Numbered from the stretch's first letter, positions 17,584-25,888 are shown. The stretch is 64,000 nt of DNA from SIG205 sp045545595 (GCA_045545595.1 JAZQBG010000010.1:48188-112187); one strand, 5' to 3'. Notes: generated from the letters alone by a model not told the origin. Program-made: numbers and translations.

Positions 17584-17606
17584 CTCTAGTTTAACTAGAG
17601 TTTTTT
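17584..17606 (+). terminator. Terminator after the 3D-domain gene
   Basis: CTCTAG (17584-17589), loop TTTAA, CTAGAG (17595-17600), then TTTTTT. Confidence 0.87.
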
Positions 17607-17679
17607 CTATTAATAGTATCTTGACTTGATTATAAAATATTTATAATATATAATTATTTTGTTGATTGGGGAAAATAAT

Positions 17680-18465
17680 ATGGAACATAATTTTAAGAAA
17701 AAATTCGGACAAAACTTTTTACAAGATAATAATATATTAGAGAAGATCGCTAATAGTGTATCAATTACTAGTAATGATTTAGTAATTGAAATAGGTCCAG
17801 GTGGTGGTGCACTCACCGAAAAACTTATAGAACAAACTAAAAAACTAGTTTGTTTTGAAATTGATACTGATTTAAAACAATACTTAAGCAAGTATGAAGA
17901 TATGGGTGCTAAAATTGTATATGGGGATTTTCTAAAACAAGATGTTAATTCTGTTATAAGTGAAGTCACTTATGAAAATCTATACATAGTCGCAAATCTT
18001 CCATATTATATAACTACACCTATTATTGAGAAAATAATTAATGATAATCTTCCAGTTAAGCATTGTATTTTTATGGTTCAAAAAGAAGTTGCTGATAGGC
18101 TTAAAGCTCAAATAGGTACTAAGCAATATAACTCTTTAACAATATTTATAGATTATTATTTTGAAGTTAAAAAATTATTTGATGTTAATAGAAATTCTTT
18201 CTACCCTAAACCTAATGTAGATAGTTCTATAATTTCATTAGAAAAAAGACTTAACAAAAAGGTAATTGTTAGTAATGAGGATATATTTTTTAAATTAATA
18301 CGTGATTCATTTACATATAAAAGAAAAACTTTGAGAAACAACTTAAAAGGATATAATCTTGAAATTATAGAAGACGTACTAAGAAAATATGGTTTTGATT
18401 TAAGTGTAAGAGCTGAAAATCTTAGTATTGAAATATTTGCGGATATAGCCAATTCCTTGTCATAA
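17680..18465 (+). CDS. rsmA: 16S rRNA dimethyladenosine transferase
   Basis: RsmA (KsgA) dimethylates two adjacent adenosines near the 3' end of 16S rRNA, a late checkpoint in 30S assembly. The 261-residue protein shows KKKFGQNFLQDNNILEKI, SAM motif VIEIGPGGGALTEKL, the catalytic NLPYYITTP (motif IV) and SFYPKPNVDSSII. ATG 17680 follows GGGGAA; an upstream TTG at 17659 precedes that site. Its stop codon lies in the loop of a terminator. It is followed by yabG and veg, as in Bacillus. Confidence 0.96.
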   Translation: MEHNFKKKFGQNFLQDNNILEKIANSVSITSNDLVIEIGPGGGALTEKLIEQTKKLVCFEIDTDLKQYLSKYEDMGAKIVYGDFLKQDVNSVISEVTYENLYIVANLPYYITTPIIEKIINDNLPVKHCIFMVQKEVADRLKAQIGTKQYNSLTIFIDYYFEVKKLFDVNRNSFYPKPNVDSSIISLEKRLNKKVIVSNEDIFFKLIRDSFTYKRKTLRNNLKGYNLEIIEDVLRKYGFDLSVRAENLSIEIFADIANSLS

Positions 18466-18480
18466 TTGACAAGGTTTTTT
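18455..18480 (+). terminator. Terminator of rsmA
   Basis: CCTTGTCA (18455-18462), loop TAAT containing the stop codon, TGACAAGG (18467-18474), then six T. Confidence 0.9.
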
Positions 18481-18504
18481 CATATTTTTATATGGGTGAG
18501 TTAA

Positions 18505-19296
18505 ATGGAACTTAAAATAGGAGATTTAGTAACTAGAAATTCATATAATAATGATACAGTATTTAAAATTATTGCTATTGAAAATGATGAAGTATATTTA
18601 AAAGGTGTAACAATACGTTTATATGCTGATAGCGATATTGAAGATTTAGTTCCATACGATAAAAAGGAAAAAGAAATAATTGAGAATGACAATAGAAAAT
18701 TTGAAGACATTAGAGATTCACTTAAATTAGATAGAAATGAATATTTTTATTTACCTGGAAGAATACTTCATATAGATGGTGACAAAGAATACTTAGATAG
18801 ATGTCTTAAGTTTTATAAAGATTATAATGTCTTGGCGTATGGTATTCATTCAAAAGAAAGCGAAGTGCCTAAAAATATTAGAAGGTATTTAGAAGAAACT
18901 AATGCTGATATTGTAGTTATTACTGGACATGATGCTTATTATAAAAAGAAAGGTGCACAAGATGATTTAAGTGCATATAAAAACAGTGATAATTTTATTA
19001 AATCAATAAAAGAAGCAAGAAAGTATGAGAAAGCTCATGACAAGCTGATAATAATTGCAGGGGCTTGTCAATCTGATTATGAGGAATTAATTAGGGCTGG
19101 GGCAAATTTTGCATCTAGTCCTAAAAGAATTAATATTCATGCTTTGGATCCTGCTATTATCGCAACAATGGTTGGATTAACTGATAAAGGGGAGGATATT
19201 GATTTAATAGGAATATTATCTAAAACAAAGTATGGATCAGATGGAATAGGTGGTATAAAAACAAAAGGAACTATGTATGTTGGGTATCCTAGATAA
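18505..19296 (+). CDS. yabG: Sporulation protease YabG
   Basis: YabG is a sporulation-specific cysteine protease that trims spore coat proteins in Bacillus and pre-pro-CspA/SleC-type proteins in Clostridioides. The 263-residue protein contains LPGRILHIDGDKEYLDRCLK, ADIVVITGHDAYYKKKG, IIAGACQSDYEELIRAGANF and the C-terminal TKYGSDGIGGIKTKGTMYVGYPR, all family signatures, including the conserved Cys and His (C and H in GACQSD and TGHD). It starts at ATG 18505 after TGGGTGAG. The position between ksgA and veg is that of Bacillus. Confidence 0.94.
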   Translation: MELKIGDLVTRNSYNNDTVFKIIAIENDEVYLKGVTIRLYADSDIEDLVPYDKKEKEIIENDNRKFEDIRDSLKLDRNEYFYLPGRILHIDGDKEYLDRCLKFYKDYNVLAYGIHSKESEVPKNIRRYLEETNADIVVITGHDAYYKKKGAQDDLSAYKNSDNFIKSIKEARKYEKAHDKLIIIAGACQSDYEELIRAGANFASSPKRINIHALDPAIIATMVGLTDKGEDIDLIGILSKTKYGSDGIGGIKTKGTMYVGYPR

Positions 19297-19305
19297 GGAG
19301 AGAAT

Positions 19306-19518
19306 ATGACAATAGCTAAAATTAAGGAAAACTTAACTGAAAATTTAGGAAATAAGGTTAGAGTAACATTTAATGTTGGTAGAAATAAAATTGAGGAATT
19401 TGATGCTGTACTTAAAGAAACTTATAGATTTATTTTTGTTGTAGAAACAGAAAACGAAAATAAGTCTTTTAGTTATTCGGATGTACTTACTAAAACTGTA
19501 GAATTACATTTTGAATAA
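19306..19518 (+). CDS. veg: Veg family protein
   Basis: This 70-residue protein belongs to the Veg family (IAKIKENLTENLGNKVRVTFNVGRNKIEEFDAVLKETY), a small beta-barrel-like protein. In B. subtilis Veg is abundant, stimulates biofilm genes by inhibiting SinR and influences spore outgrowth. It follows yabG by nine bases with AAGGAGAGA as ribosome site, so it is probably translated from the same mRNA. Confidence 0.92.
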   Translation: MTIAKIKENLTENLGNKVRVTFNVGRNKIEEFDAVLKETYRFIFVVETENENKSFSYSDVLTKTVELHFE

Positions 19519-19564
19519 ATATGTTAAAAATTAACAAAAAACGACATTTTTTCTTTAAAAACAA

Positions 19565-19593
19565 TTGCTTTTTTATATTCTTTTATATATAAT
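19565..19593 (+). promoter_or_regulatory. Promoter of spoVG
   Basis: TTGCTT (19565-19570), 17 bp, TATAAT (19588-19593). It fits a vegetative sigma-A promoter. In Bacillus spoVG is sigma-H dependent; I see no good sigma-H match here. Confidence 0.75.
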
Positions 19594-19634
19594 TTAATTA
19601 TGGAGCATATGTGCTTCGGAAGGAGAGGGTCGTC

Positions 19635-19895
19635 TTGAAAATTACATCTGTTACAGTACGTAAAATTGAAAAAGAAAATTCACGTATGAAAGGAATTGCA
19701 TCAGTATTAATTGATGATAGTTTTGCAGTTCATGATATTAGAATAATCGAAGGAGATAATGGGTTATTTATAGCAATGCCTAGTAGAAAAACTCCAACTG
19801 GAGGATATAGAGATATAGCTCATCCAATTAATCCAGAAGTTCGTACAATGTTCGAACAAGCTATATTAGACGAATATAATAAAGAAGAAGAATAA
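19635..19895 (+). CDS. spoVG: Septation/RNA-binding regulator SpoVG
   Basis: SpoVG is a small RNA- and DNA-binding regulator affecting septation, sporulation and many mRNAs. The protein has 86 residues from a TTG start at 19635, placed just after GGAAGGAGAGG (19618-19628); upstream codons would extend past the family's normal N-terminus. Signatures: SVLIDDSFAVHDIRIIEGDN, GLFIAMPSRKTPTGGYRDIA and HPINPEVR. It is monocistronic, with its own promoter and terminator. The TTG start may keep expression moderate. Confidence 0.95.
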   Translation: MKITSVTVRKIEKENSRMKGIASVLIDDSFAVHDIRIIEGDNGLFIAMPSRKTPTGGYRDIAHPINPEVRTMFEQAILDEYNKEEE

Positions 19896-19896
19896 G

Positions 19897-19920
19897 ACTT
19901 GGTTTTTTACCAAGTTTTTT
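19897..19920 (+). terminator. Terminator of spoVG
   Basis: ACTTGGT (19897-19903), loop TTTTT, ACCAAGT (19909-19915), then a T run. Confidence 0.9.
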
Positions 19921-19971
19921 ATTTCATAATTTCATTAATATCTCATATATTATATTAAAGGAGAGATATTA

Positions 19972-20265
19972 ATGGACAAAGTACAAGAATTAGATACAAT
20001 TATAACTCATACTATCGCACTTACAGAAAGAAAAAATATTACTATTTCAGGAGTAAAAAAAATAGAAAGTTTTGATAATGAAGAATTCTTAATTGAAACT
20101 TTAATGGGATATGTAATAGTCAAAGGAGAACAACTTGAAATAATAAGATTAGATACATATCAGGGAAGTATCGCTATTAAAGGTAAAATTAACTCAATAA
20201 ATTATATAGATGATGATAAGACAAAAGAAAAAGAAGATGGATTATTTAATAGGTTATTCAAGTAA
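19972..20265 (+). CDS. yabP: Spore assembly protein YabP
   Basis: The 97-residue YabP-family protein has the signature ITISGVKKIESFDNEEFLIE followed by TLMGYVIVKGEQLEI and KGKINSINYID. In Bacillus, YabP and YabQ are needed for spore cortex or coat formation. AAGGAGAGA precedes ATG 19972. Its stop overlaps the start of yabQ by one base (TAATG), so the pair is translationally coupled. The adjacent S4-domain gene (yabO/rlbB) found upstream in Bacillus is absent here. Confidence 0.93.
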   Translation: MDKVQELDTIITHTIALTERKNITISGVKKIESFDNEEFLIETLMGYVIVKGEQLEIIRLDTYQGSIAIKGKINSINYIDDDKTKEKEDGLFNRLFK

Positions 20266-20576
20266 TGGAATTAATAACTCAAATTAAATCACTATTATTT
20301 TCCTTTTTCTTTGGAATTGTTTTTTCGATGATAATTGATATATTTGAAAAAATTATATATCACAAGAAACTTACTTTTCAAATAATTAATACATTTTTAA
20401 TTTCGATTTTCTTTTGCTTAGTATATTTCATATGTATTAAAAAAATTAATTATGGTGTTATTCATGCGTATTTTATATTAATGATTTTATTAGGAATATT
20501 CTTTGATAAACGTACACTTAAACTAGGAAAAAGAATAAAAGAGTTAGTTAATAAGATTAAAATAAAATTTCATTAA
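20265..20576 (+). CDS. yabQ: Spore cortex protein YabQ
   Basis: This is a 103-residue integral membrane protein with three hydrophobic segments (about 8-27, 37-57 and 64-80). YabQ is the conserved partner of YabP and is required for spore cortex formation in Bacillus. Sequence similarity is weak by eye (LITQIKSLLFSFFFGIVFSMIIDIF at the start is family-like), so the call rests largely on the yabP-yabQ-divIC gene order and topology. It overlaps yabP by one base. Confidence 0.85.
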   Translation: MELITQIKSLLFSFFFGIVFSMIIDIFEKIIYHKKLTFQIINTFLISIFFCLVYFICIKKINYGVIHAYFILMILLGIFFDKRTLKLGKRIKELVNKIKIKFH

Positions 20577-20632
20577 AAAAAGAATACTTGACACTGTTTA
20601 CACCAATCTCATATAAATTCCTAAAACTATAT

Positions 20633-20660
20633 TTTACAATTCAATTTAAAGTGGTATAAT
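20633..20660 (+). promoter_or_regulatory. Promoter of divIC
   Basis: TTTACA (20633-20638), 16 bp, TATAAT (20655-20660). A second possible promoter, TTGACA (20588-20593), 18 bp, TATAAA (20612-20617), lies upstream. Confidence 0.75.
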
Positions 20661-20687
20661 TATTTATACTAGGGGATGGTGTATGAG

Positions 20688-20978
20688 ATGCCAAAGAAAA
20701 AAAGAAAGAGAGTAAAGAAGAAAACAATATTATTCACAATAATATCATTAGGTATAATTATTGTATCTACTTATGTTTTTTCTACTTACTTTTTGAAAAT
20801 ATATAATATATATACAGAGAAGAAGGAATTAACTAAAGAAATTGCTGAACTTAGTGAAGAAGAAGAAAAGTTAGAAAGCGAAGTTCAAAAATTACAAGAT
20901 CCAGAATATGTTGCTAGATACGCTAGGGAAAAATATTCATATTCAAAAGATGGTGAATATATTATTAAGTTACCTTAA
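20688..20978 (+). CDS. divIC: Septum formation protein DivIC/FtsB
   Basis: This is a bitopic divisome protein of 96 residues: a Lys/Arg-rich cytoplasmic N-terminus, one transmembrane helix (about 15-37), a coiled coil rich in Glu and Lys (about 42-70), and the FtsB/DivIC signature DPEYVARYAREKYSYSKDGEYIIKLP. It links DivIB/FtsQ and FtsL in the septal complex. ATG 20688 is preferred over ATG 20676 because AGGGGATGG lies at 20671-20679. It comes after yabQ, as in Bacillus. Confidence 0.94.
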   Translation: MPKKKRKRVKKKTILFTIISLGIIIVSTYVFSTYFLKIYNIYTEKKELTKEIAELSEEEEKLESEVQKLQDPEYVARYAREKYSYSKDGEYIIKLP

Positions 20979-21008
20979 AAGATATGTCAAATTAATGACT
21001 ATCTTTTT
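20977..21008 (+). terminator. Terminator of divIC
   Basis: AAAGATAtGTCA and TGACtATCTTT form an 11-bp stem with one internal mismatch around loop AATTAA, followed by T residues. Confidence 0.8.
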
Positions 21009-21063
21009 ATTTTGACAAAATTTATTGTTTTAATATCATAAACTGATTCAACAGGTGATTAAT

Positions 21064-21507
21064 ATGCTCATAAAAAACATATTAAAATTTATAATAATAA
21101 CAATATTTGTATCTTTGTTTTTTAGATATATTTTTTGGGGTGAGCCTCTTTTTATCTTTCTTTTGTATATTATTTTTTATAAAGATAGATATTTAGTTTT
21201 GATGTTGAGTAGTATAGTGTTTTTAAATATTAGTATACAAATTTTTCTCAAAAATATAATATTCCTCTTACTATTTGAAATATTCTTAATAATCTTAACT
21301 AATGATGAGATAAATATGAAAGGTAAATATAGAACTTTTTTATTGACTTTTTTTGTATATTTGGTTTTAATAAATGTATTCGAACCAATGGTATATAATT
21401 ATAATAGATTATTAAATTCTATTTGTTTATATATTATAAATGTATTTTTATATAAAATTTATATAGTAGTAAATAAATTTATTAAGGGAAGCGATTATAT
21501 TGAATGA
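21064..21507 (+). CDS. Polytopic membrane protein of unknown function
   Basis: I do not recognise this 147-residue protein. It is almost wholly hydrophobic, with about five membrane segments (roughly 5-22, 25-45, 50-75, 92-110 and 118-135). ATG 21064 follows CAGGTGATTAAT. It overlaps tilS by eight bases, so the two are probably coupled. In Bacillus the space between divIC and tilS holds the large spoIIE and two other genes; a small membrane protein replaces them here. Size and topology would allow an MreD-like or ECF-S-like protein, but there is no motif to support either. Confidence 0.65.
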   Translation: MLIKNILKFIIITIFVSLFFRYIFWGEPLFIFLLYIIFYKDRYLVLMLSSIVFLNISIQIFLKNIIFLLLFEIFLIILTNDEINMKGKYRTFLLTFFVYLVLINVFEPMVYNYNRLLNSICLYIINVFLYKIYIVVNKFIKGSDYIE

Positions 21508-22837
21508 AGTAATTAAATTTTTAGAAAACGATATTTTTATTGAAAATAATTTATCTGTTGTTGTAGCTTGTTCTGGTGGACCGGATTCTATGGCACTTTT
21601 GGATATTCTTTTAAAGTTGCGTGATAAAAGAAAGATAAATATTATTTGTGCACATGTTAATCATAAACTTAGAATAGAAAGTGAACAAGAAAAGATAGAT
21701 GTAGAAAATTTCTGTGAGAACAATGAAATAATTTTTGAATATATGGAAATTACAAAATATGATAAGGATAATTTTCACGCTCAAGCGAGAAATATAAGAT
21801 ACAATTTCTTTGATGAACTAATGAAAAAGTATAATTCTAAATATTTATTTACTGCACACCATGGTGACGATTTAATTGAAACAATTTTAATGAGAATATC
21901 AAGAGGTTCAACTGTAAAGGGATATAGTGGTTTTGGTAAAATTACTAAAAAATCTAATTATTATCTTGTTAAGCCTCTAATTTATGTTACTAAACAACAA
22001 TTATTAGAATATGTTAAGGATAATGATATTAAATATGCAGTTGACAAATCAAATGAAAAATCAGTATATACTAGAAATAGATATAGAAAGAATATATTAC
22101 CTTTTCTAAAAGAAGAAAATAATAATATTCACCTTAAATATCTTAAATTTAGTGAACAACTTATCAAGTATGAAAATTATATTCAAAAGGAAGTTAAACG
22201 TATAATTCCTGAAGTAATAATTAATGATAGACTAAATGTTGAAAAGTTTAATAATATGGATATAGTTATTCAAGAAGAAATAATCAGATATATGTTAGAA
22301 AATATATATAAAAGTGATATTTCGGTTATTTGTAATTCTCATATTAATCAAATATTATTGTTATTAGAATCTAATAAACCAAATGCTTTCATTAATTTAC
22401 CAAACGGAATAAGAGTTATTAAAGAATATAATGAATTATATATTAATAATTTAAATTCAGAAAATTGTGATTTTAAAATACTATTAAAAGATGAAGTTGT
22501 AATCGACGATAATAAAATCGAAATAGTTGAAGAATCAGATGATACTTCTAACTACACTATTAAATTAAATAGTGACGAAATTAAATTACCACTTTATATT
22601 AGAAATATTAAAACGTCTGATAGAATGCGTATTAAGGGTTTAAATGGTAGTAAAAAAATTAAAGATATTTATATTGATTTAAAAATTCCAAAGGAAAAAA
22701 GAAACAGATTACCAATATTGGTAGATAGTGAAGATAATATCTTATGGTTGCCGGGCTTAAAAAAATCAAAATATGATAAATCAAAAATTGAAAAGTATGA
22801 TATAATAGTAAAGTACATTGAAAAAGGAGGAAAATAA
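21500..22837 (+). CDS. tilS: tRNA(Ile)-lysidine synthase
   Basis: TilS modifies C34 of the tRNA-Ile with CAU anticodon to lysidine so that it reads AUA, which is essential in AUA-rich genomes such as this one. The 445-residue protein has the PP-loop VVACSGGPDSMALLDIL (about 20-36), CAHVNHKLR, TAHHGDDLIETILMRI and a C-terminal substrate-binding domain. Translation starts at TTG 21500 (no ATG is in range), overlapping the upstream membrane protein. hprT, normally between tilS and ftsH, is absent; ftsH overlaps the tilS stop by one base. Confidence 0.95.
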   Translation: MNEVIKFLENDIFIENNLSVVVACSGGPDSMALLDILLKLRDKRKINIICAHVNHKLRIESEQEKIDVENFCENNEIIFEYMEITKYDKDNFHAQARNIRYNFFDELMKKYNSKYLFTAHHGDDLIETILMRISRGSTVKGYSGFGKITKKSNYYLVKPLIYVTKQQLLEYVKDNDIKYAVDKSNEKSVYTRNRYRKNILPFLKEENNNIHLKYLKFSEQLIKYENYIQKEVKRIIPEVIINDRLNVEKFNNMDIVIQEEIIRYMLENIYKSDISVICNSHINQILLLLESNKPNAFINLPNGIRVIKEYNELYINNLNSENCDFKILLKDEVVIDDNKIEIVEESDDTSNYTIKLNSDEIKLPLYIRNIKTSDRMRIKGLNGSKKIKDIYIDLKIPKEKRNRLPILVDSEDNILWLPGLKKSKYDKSKIEKYDIIVKYIEKGGK

Positions 22838-24810
22838 TGAAAAAGAAAACTAAAAAAAGTTTATTACCATATTTATTTTTGTTTCTTATTATGTTAACAA
22901 TTCTATACTTTGTTAGTAATATGAATAATAAAGTAAATATTTTAAGTTATGATGAATTTGTTGTTTCCTTAAATGAAGGAAAAATTGATAAAATGGACAT
23001 TACGCCAAAAAGTAGTGCGGGAGTTTACGAATTAACTGGTAAACTTAAAAATTATGAAGATAATGAAAGTTTCTTTGTTAGAGTACCACTATCAGATGAA
23101 GTAATTTCTAAAATAATGGATACTAATGATGAATACAACTTTAAATTAGTTACAGAGGCTGATCCTGGTTCAAGTTCGTTCTGGCTAATTATAGTTAATG
23201 TATTACCAATATTATTATTAGTAGGTGCGACATTCTTTATTTTTAGTAAACAAATGGGTGGCGCAAATAAATCTATGGACTTTGGTAGAAGTAGAGCTAG
23301 ATTAAATGAAGATTCTAAAAAAATAAAATTTGATAAAGTGGCTGGATTACAAGAAGAAAAAGAAGAAGTTAAAGAACTTATTGATTTCTTAAAGAATCCT
23401 AAAAAATTCCAAAAATTAGGAGCAAGAATTCCTAAAGGTGTTTTATTAGTAGGTCCTCCAGGGACAGGTAAAACATTACTTGCGCGTGCTGTTGCTGGTG
23501 AAGCAAACGTTCCATTCTATTACATAAGTGGTTCTGACTTTGTTGAACTATTTGTTGGTGTTGGTGCAAGCCGTGTTAGAGATATGTTTAAACAAGCTAA
23601 ACATAATGCTCCTTGTTTAATATTCATAGATGAAATCGATGCTGTTGGACGTCAAAGAGGTTCTGGTATTGGTGGAGGACACGATGAAAGAGAACAAACA
23701 TTAAATCAATTACTAACTGAAATGGATGGATTTGGTGCTAATGAAGGAATTATTATTATTGCTGCAACTAACCGTCCTGATGTATTAGACCCTGCACTTT
23801 TAAGACCAGGAAGATTTGATAGACAAGTTACAGTTAACTATCCTGATGTTAAAGGTAGAGAAGAAATTCTTGAAGTTCACGCAAAAAATAAAACATTTGC
23901 TAAGAATGTTAAATTATCTAATATTGCTAAAAGAACAGTTGGATTTAGTGGGGCAGACTTAGAAAACTTACTAAATGAAGCTGCGCTTCTAGCTGTTAGA
24001 AGAAATAAAGAACAAATTACAATGGCTGAAATCGATGAAGCTCAAGATAGAGTTTTAATGGGACCAGCTAAGAAAAGTAAAAAATATACAGAAAAAGAAA
24101 AGAAAATTGTTGCTTACCATGAAGCAGGTCATGCAGTTATTGGATTAAAACTTGATGGAGCAAACGAAGTACAAAAAATTACAATTGTACCTAGAGGTGC
24201 AGCAGGTGGGTATAACTTAATGCTACCTAAAGAAGAAACTTATTTTTCAACTAAGAAAGAATTACTTGATACAATAAGTGGATTACTTGCAGGTCGTGTT
24301 GCTGAAGAAACAATATTTAATGAAGTAACAACAGGTGCTCATAACGACTTTGAAAAAGCAACTAAAATAGCTCGTGCTATGGTAACAGAATATGGTATGA
24401 GTGATTTAGGTCCAGTTCAATTTGAACAAAGAGAATCAGGTAATGTATTCTTAGGTAGAGATTATACTAAAAGTAGAAATTTCTCAAGTCAAGTTGCATT
24501 TGAAATTGACCAAGAACAAAGAAAAATCATTAATGAATGTTATGATATAACTAAAAAAATCATTAATGAAAATAAAGATTTATTAGAATTAATTGCTAAT
24601 TCATTATTAGAACATGAAACATTAACTAAAGAACAAATTGATTACTTAGTAAAAAATGGTAAAATGCCTAGTGATGAAGAAATAAAAGAAGAAAGTAAAG
24701 ATTTAGAAAGTTTATCTTTAGATGAATTAAAAACTTTAGCAAAAGAAAAAGGTATCAAAGGTTATACTAAAATGACTAAAGAAGAACTTAAAAATGAATT
24801 AGAAAAATAA
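22837..24810 (+). CDS. ftsH: ATP-dependent zinc metalloprotease FtsH with a Rho-N/SAP-like tail
   Basis: FtsH is a membrane-anchored AAA+ protease that removes damaged or short-lived proteins; in Bacillus it also promotes sporulation by degrading Spo0E-type phosphatases. Of 657 residues, two transmembrane helices (about 8-25 and 112-132) flank an extracytoplasmic domain; Walker A GPPGTGKT is near 206, Walker B IFIDEIDAVG near 263, the SRH near 315 and the zinc motif HEAGH near 428. After the protease domain (to about 610) comes an acidic linker and a motif LDELKTLAKEKGIKGYTKMT (about 628-647), like a Rho N-terminal or SAP helix-extension-helix unit. B. subtilis FtsH (about 637 residues) has no such unit that I know of. 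Confidence 0.96.
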   Translation: MKKKTKKSLLPYLFLFLIMLTILYFVSNMNNKVNILSYDEFVVSLNEGKIDKMDITPKSSAGVYELTGKLKNYEDNESFFVRVPLSDEVISKIMDTNDEYNFKLVTEADPGSSSFWLIIVNVLPILLLVGATFFIFSKQMGGANKSMDFGRSRARLNEDSKKIKFDKVAGLQEEKEEVKELIDFLKNPKKFQKLGARIPKGVLLVGPPGTGKTLLARAVAGEANVPFYYISGSDFVELFVGVGASRVRDMFKQAKHNAPCLIFIDEIDAVGRQRGSGIGGGHDEREQTLNQLLTEMDGFGANEGIIIIAATNRPDVLDPALLRPGRFDRQVTVNYPDVKGREEILEVHAKNKTFAKNVKLSNIAKRTVGFSGADLENLLNEAALLAVRRNKEQITMAEIDEAQDRVLMGPAKKSKKYTEKEKKIVAYHEAGHAVIGLKLDGANEVQKITIVPRGAAGGYNLMLPKEETYFSTKKELLDTISGLLAGRVAEETIFNEVTTGAHNDFEKATKIARAMVTEYGMSDLGPVQFEQRESGNVFLGRDYTKSRNFSSQVAFEIDQEQRKIINECYDITKKIINENKDLLELIANSLLEHETLTKEQIDYLVKNGKMPSDEEIKEESKDLESLSLDELKTLAKEKGIKGYTKMTKEELKNELEK

Positions 24811-24818
24811 TATTAAAG

Positions 24819-24852
24819 ACAAAAGTATGATTTAATTGTACTTTTGTTTTTT
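24819..24852 (+). terminator. Terminator of ftsH
   Basis: ACAAAAGTA (24819-24827) pairs perfectly with TACTTTTGT (24839-24847), loop of 11 nt, followed by T residues. Confidence 0.87.
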
Positions 24853-24860
24853 CCTTATTC

Positions 24861-24890
24861 TTGACATTTTATATAAAATTATTGTAATAT
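24861..24890 (+). promoter_or_regulatory. Promoter of the unrecognised 225-residue protein
   Basis: TTGACA (24861-24866) with a TAATAT (24885-24890) 18 bp downstream; TGTAAT at 24883-24888 is the alternative -10 with a 16-bp spacer. Confidence 0.7.
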
Positions 24891-24913
24891 TAGAAGTGAA
24901 ATGGGGGGGAATT

Positions 24914-25591
24914 ATGAAGAAAATTGGAAATTATCTTGATTATCTATATAACCAATTCGGAAATTCTTTGGGATTTGATATCTTAAACAGAAATGTTGAT
25001 CCAAATGAGTTTATGAGTGCATTTTTTTGCTGGATTAAAAAAAATCAATTGATTGGTGATAGATATAGGGATTTCGTAAATTATATGGATGTCAAACCAT
25101 CTCATGAAAATAACGTTGTAGAAGTTGGAAAAGGAAAATTTGATTCAATAGCCTTAAATTTAAATTTACCTATAATTACCGAATTTTCGGCTGGTATGAC
25201 AAGTGAATCATATAGCCCAATTATAAGCAAGGAATTTGTCATTGTACATGGAAAACCTGTACTATTTCCGATATTTGATGGAAGTATTGATGCATTTCCT
25301 TTAAGTTCTATCGATCGCTTTATGACTCATAATCCATATAGTGAATATTTTATAACTGATTGGCCAGATCTTCACAATAATGGAGGAAATATTACTATTG
25401 GTGTTTTTGGGGATATACATGATAAAGATAAAGAATCTAAAATTAAAATGTTGAAAGAATTAAGAAATAAGATGTTATTACAGGATTTAAAAGATGAATA
25501 CGGAACAGATGGCGATATGTACTTTTATGCAATCGCATCAAATAGAAAGGTCAAAATTTTAGAACAAAAGAAACTTAGGTATTTAAAATAA
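24914..25591 (+). CDS. Unrecognised soluble protein upstream of parA
   Basis: I do not recognise this 225-residue protein. ATG 24914 follows an unusually G-rich ribosome site (ATGGGGGGGAATT). It has no signal peptide and no clear membrane segment. Visible features are a helical N-terminus (about 1-45), a beta-rich middle containing GKGKFDSIALNLNLPIITEF, a segment with GGNITIGVFGDIHDKDKESK (about 165-184), and a basic C-terminus. It has its own promoter and a small frameshifted frame behind it. It interrupts an otherwise conserved run of housekeeping genes, which suggests a lineage-specific insertion. Coding is near certain; function is open. Confidence 0.75.
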   Translation: MKKIGNYLDYLYNQFGNSLGFDILNRNVDPNEFMSAFFCWIKKNQLIGDRYRDFVNYMDVKPSHENNVVEVGKGKFDSIALNLNLPIITEFSAGMTSESYSPIISKEFVIVHGKPVLFPIFDGSIDAFPLSSIDRFMTHNPYSEYFITDWPDLHNNGGNITIGVFGDIHDKDKESKIKMLKELRNKMLLQDLKDEYGTDGDMYFYAIASNRKVKILEQKKLRYLK

Positions 25592-25613
25592 GTGTGGAGT
25601 TGGTAATATTCAT

Positions 25614-25840
25614 ATGATCAAAATAAATATGAGAGATGACAAAAAAACAGTAGAAAAGGTAACACATAAAATATGTGGTTCAAATATGAATTCAATTCCT
25701 ACTGAAGTCAAAAAATTAAAGAGCTATTTGAAAATCCAAATGTAATAGAAAAAAAGAAAAGAATTCAGATATTAGAGGAAATAAAGCAAGAAATACTTTC
25801 AAAACAAATTTGTGTGAAAGAAAATACTAGAAAAAAATAA
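25614..25840 (+). pseudogene. Small ORF split by a frameshift in an A6 run
   Basis: From ATG 25614 the frame encodes MIKINMRDDKKTVEKV and further to EVKK, then reads into a stop at 25743-25745 (43 residues). Shifting at the A6 run (25710-25715), as if one A were missing, the frame continues EVKKIKELFENPNVIEKKK and further to a stop at 25838-25840, giving about 75 residues of charged, helix-prone sequence. The second half clearly looks coded. This is a decayed gene, a sequencing indel in a homopolymer, or a slippage-dependent gene. I do not recognise the product. It ends shortly before a terminator and parA. Confidence 0.6.
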
Positions 25841-25857
25841 ATAATTTTCTAAAAGTG

Positions 25858-25888
25858 AAAAAAGGGATTTCAAAATTCCTTTTTTTTT
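25858..25888 (+). terminator. Terminator upstream of parA
   Basis: AAAAAAGGGA and TTCCTTTTTT pair around loop TTTCAAAA with a small bulge, ending in eight or more T. It isolates parAB from upstream transcription. Confidence 0.75.
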
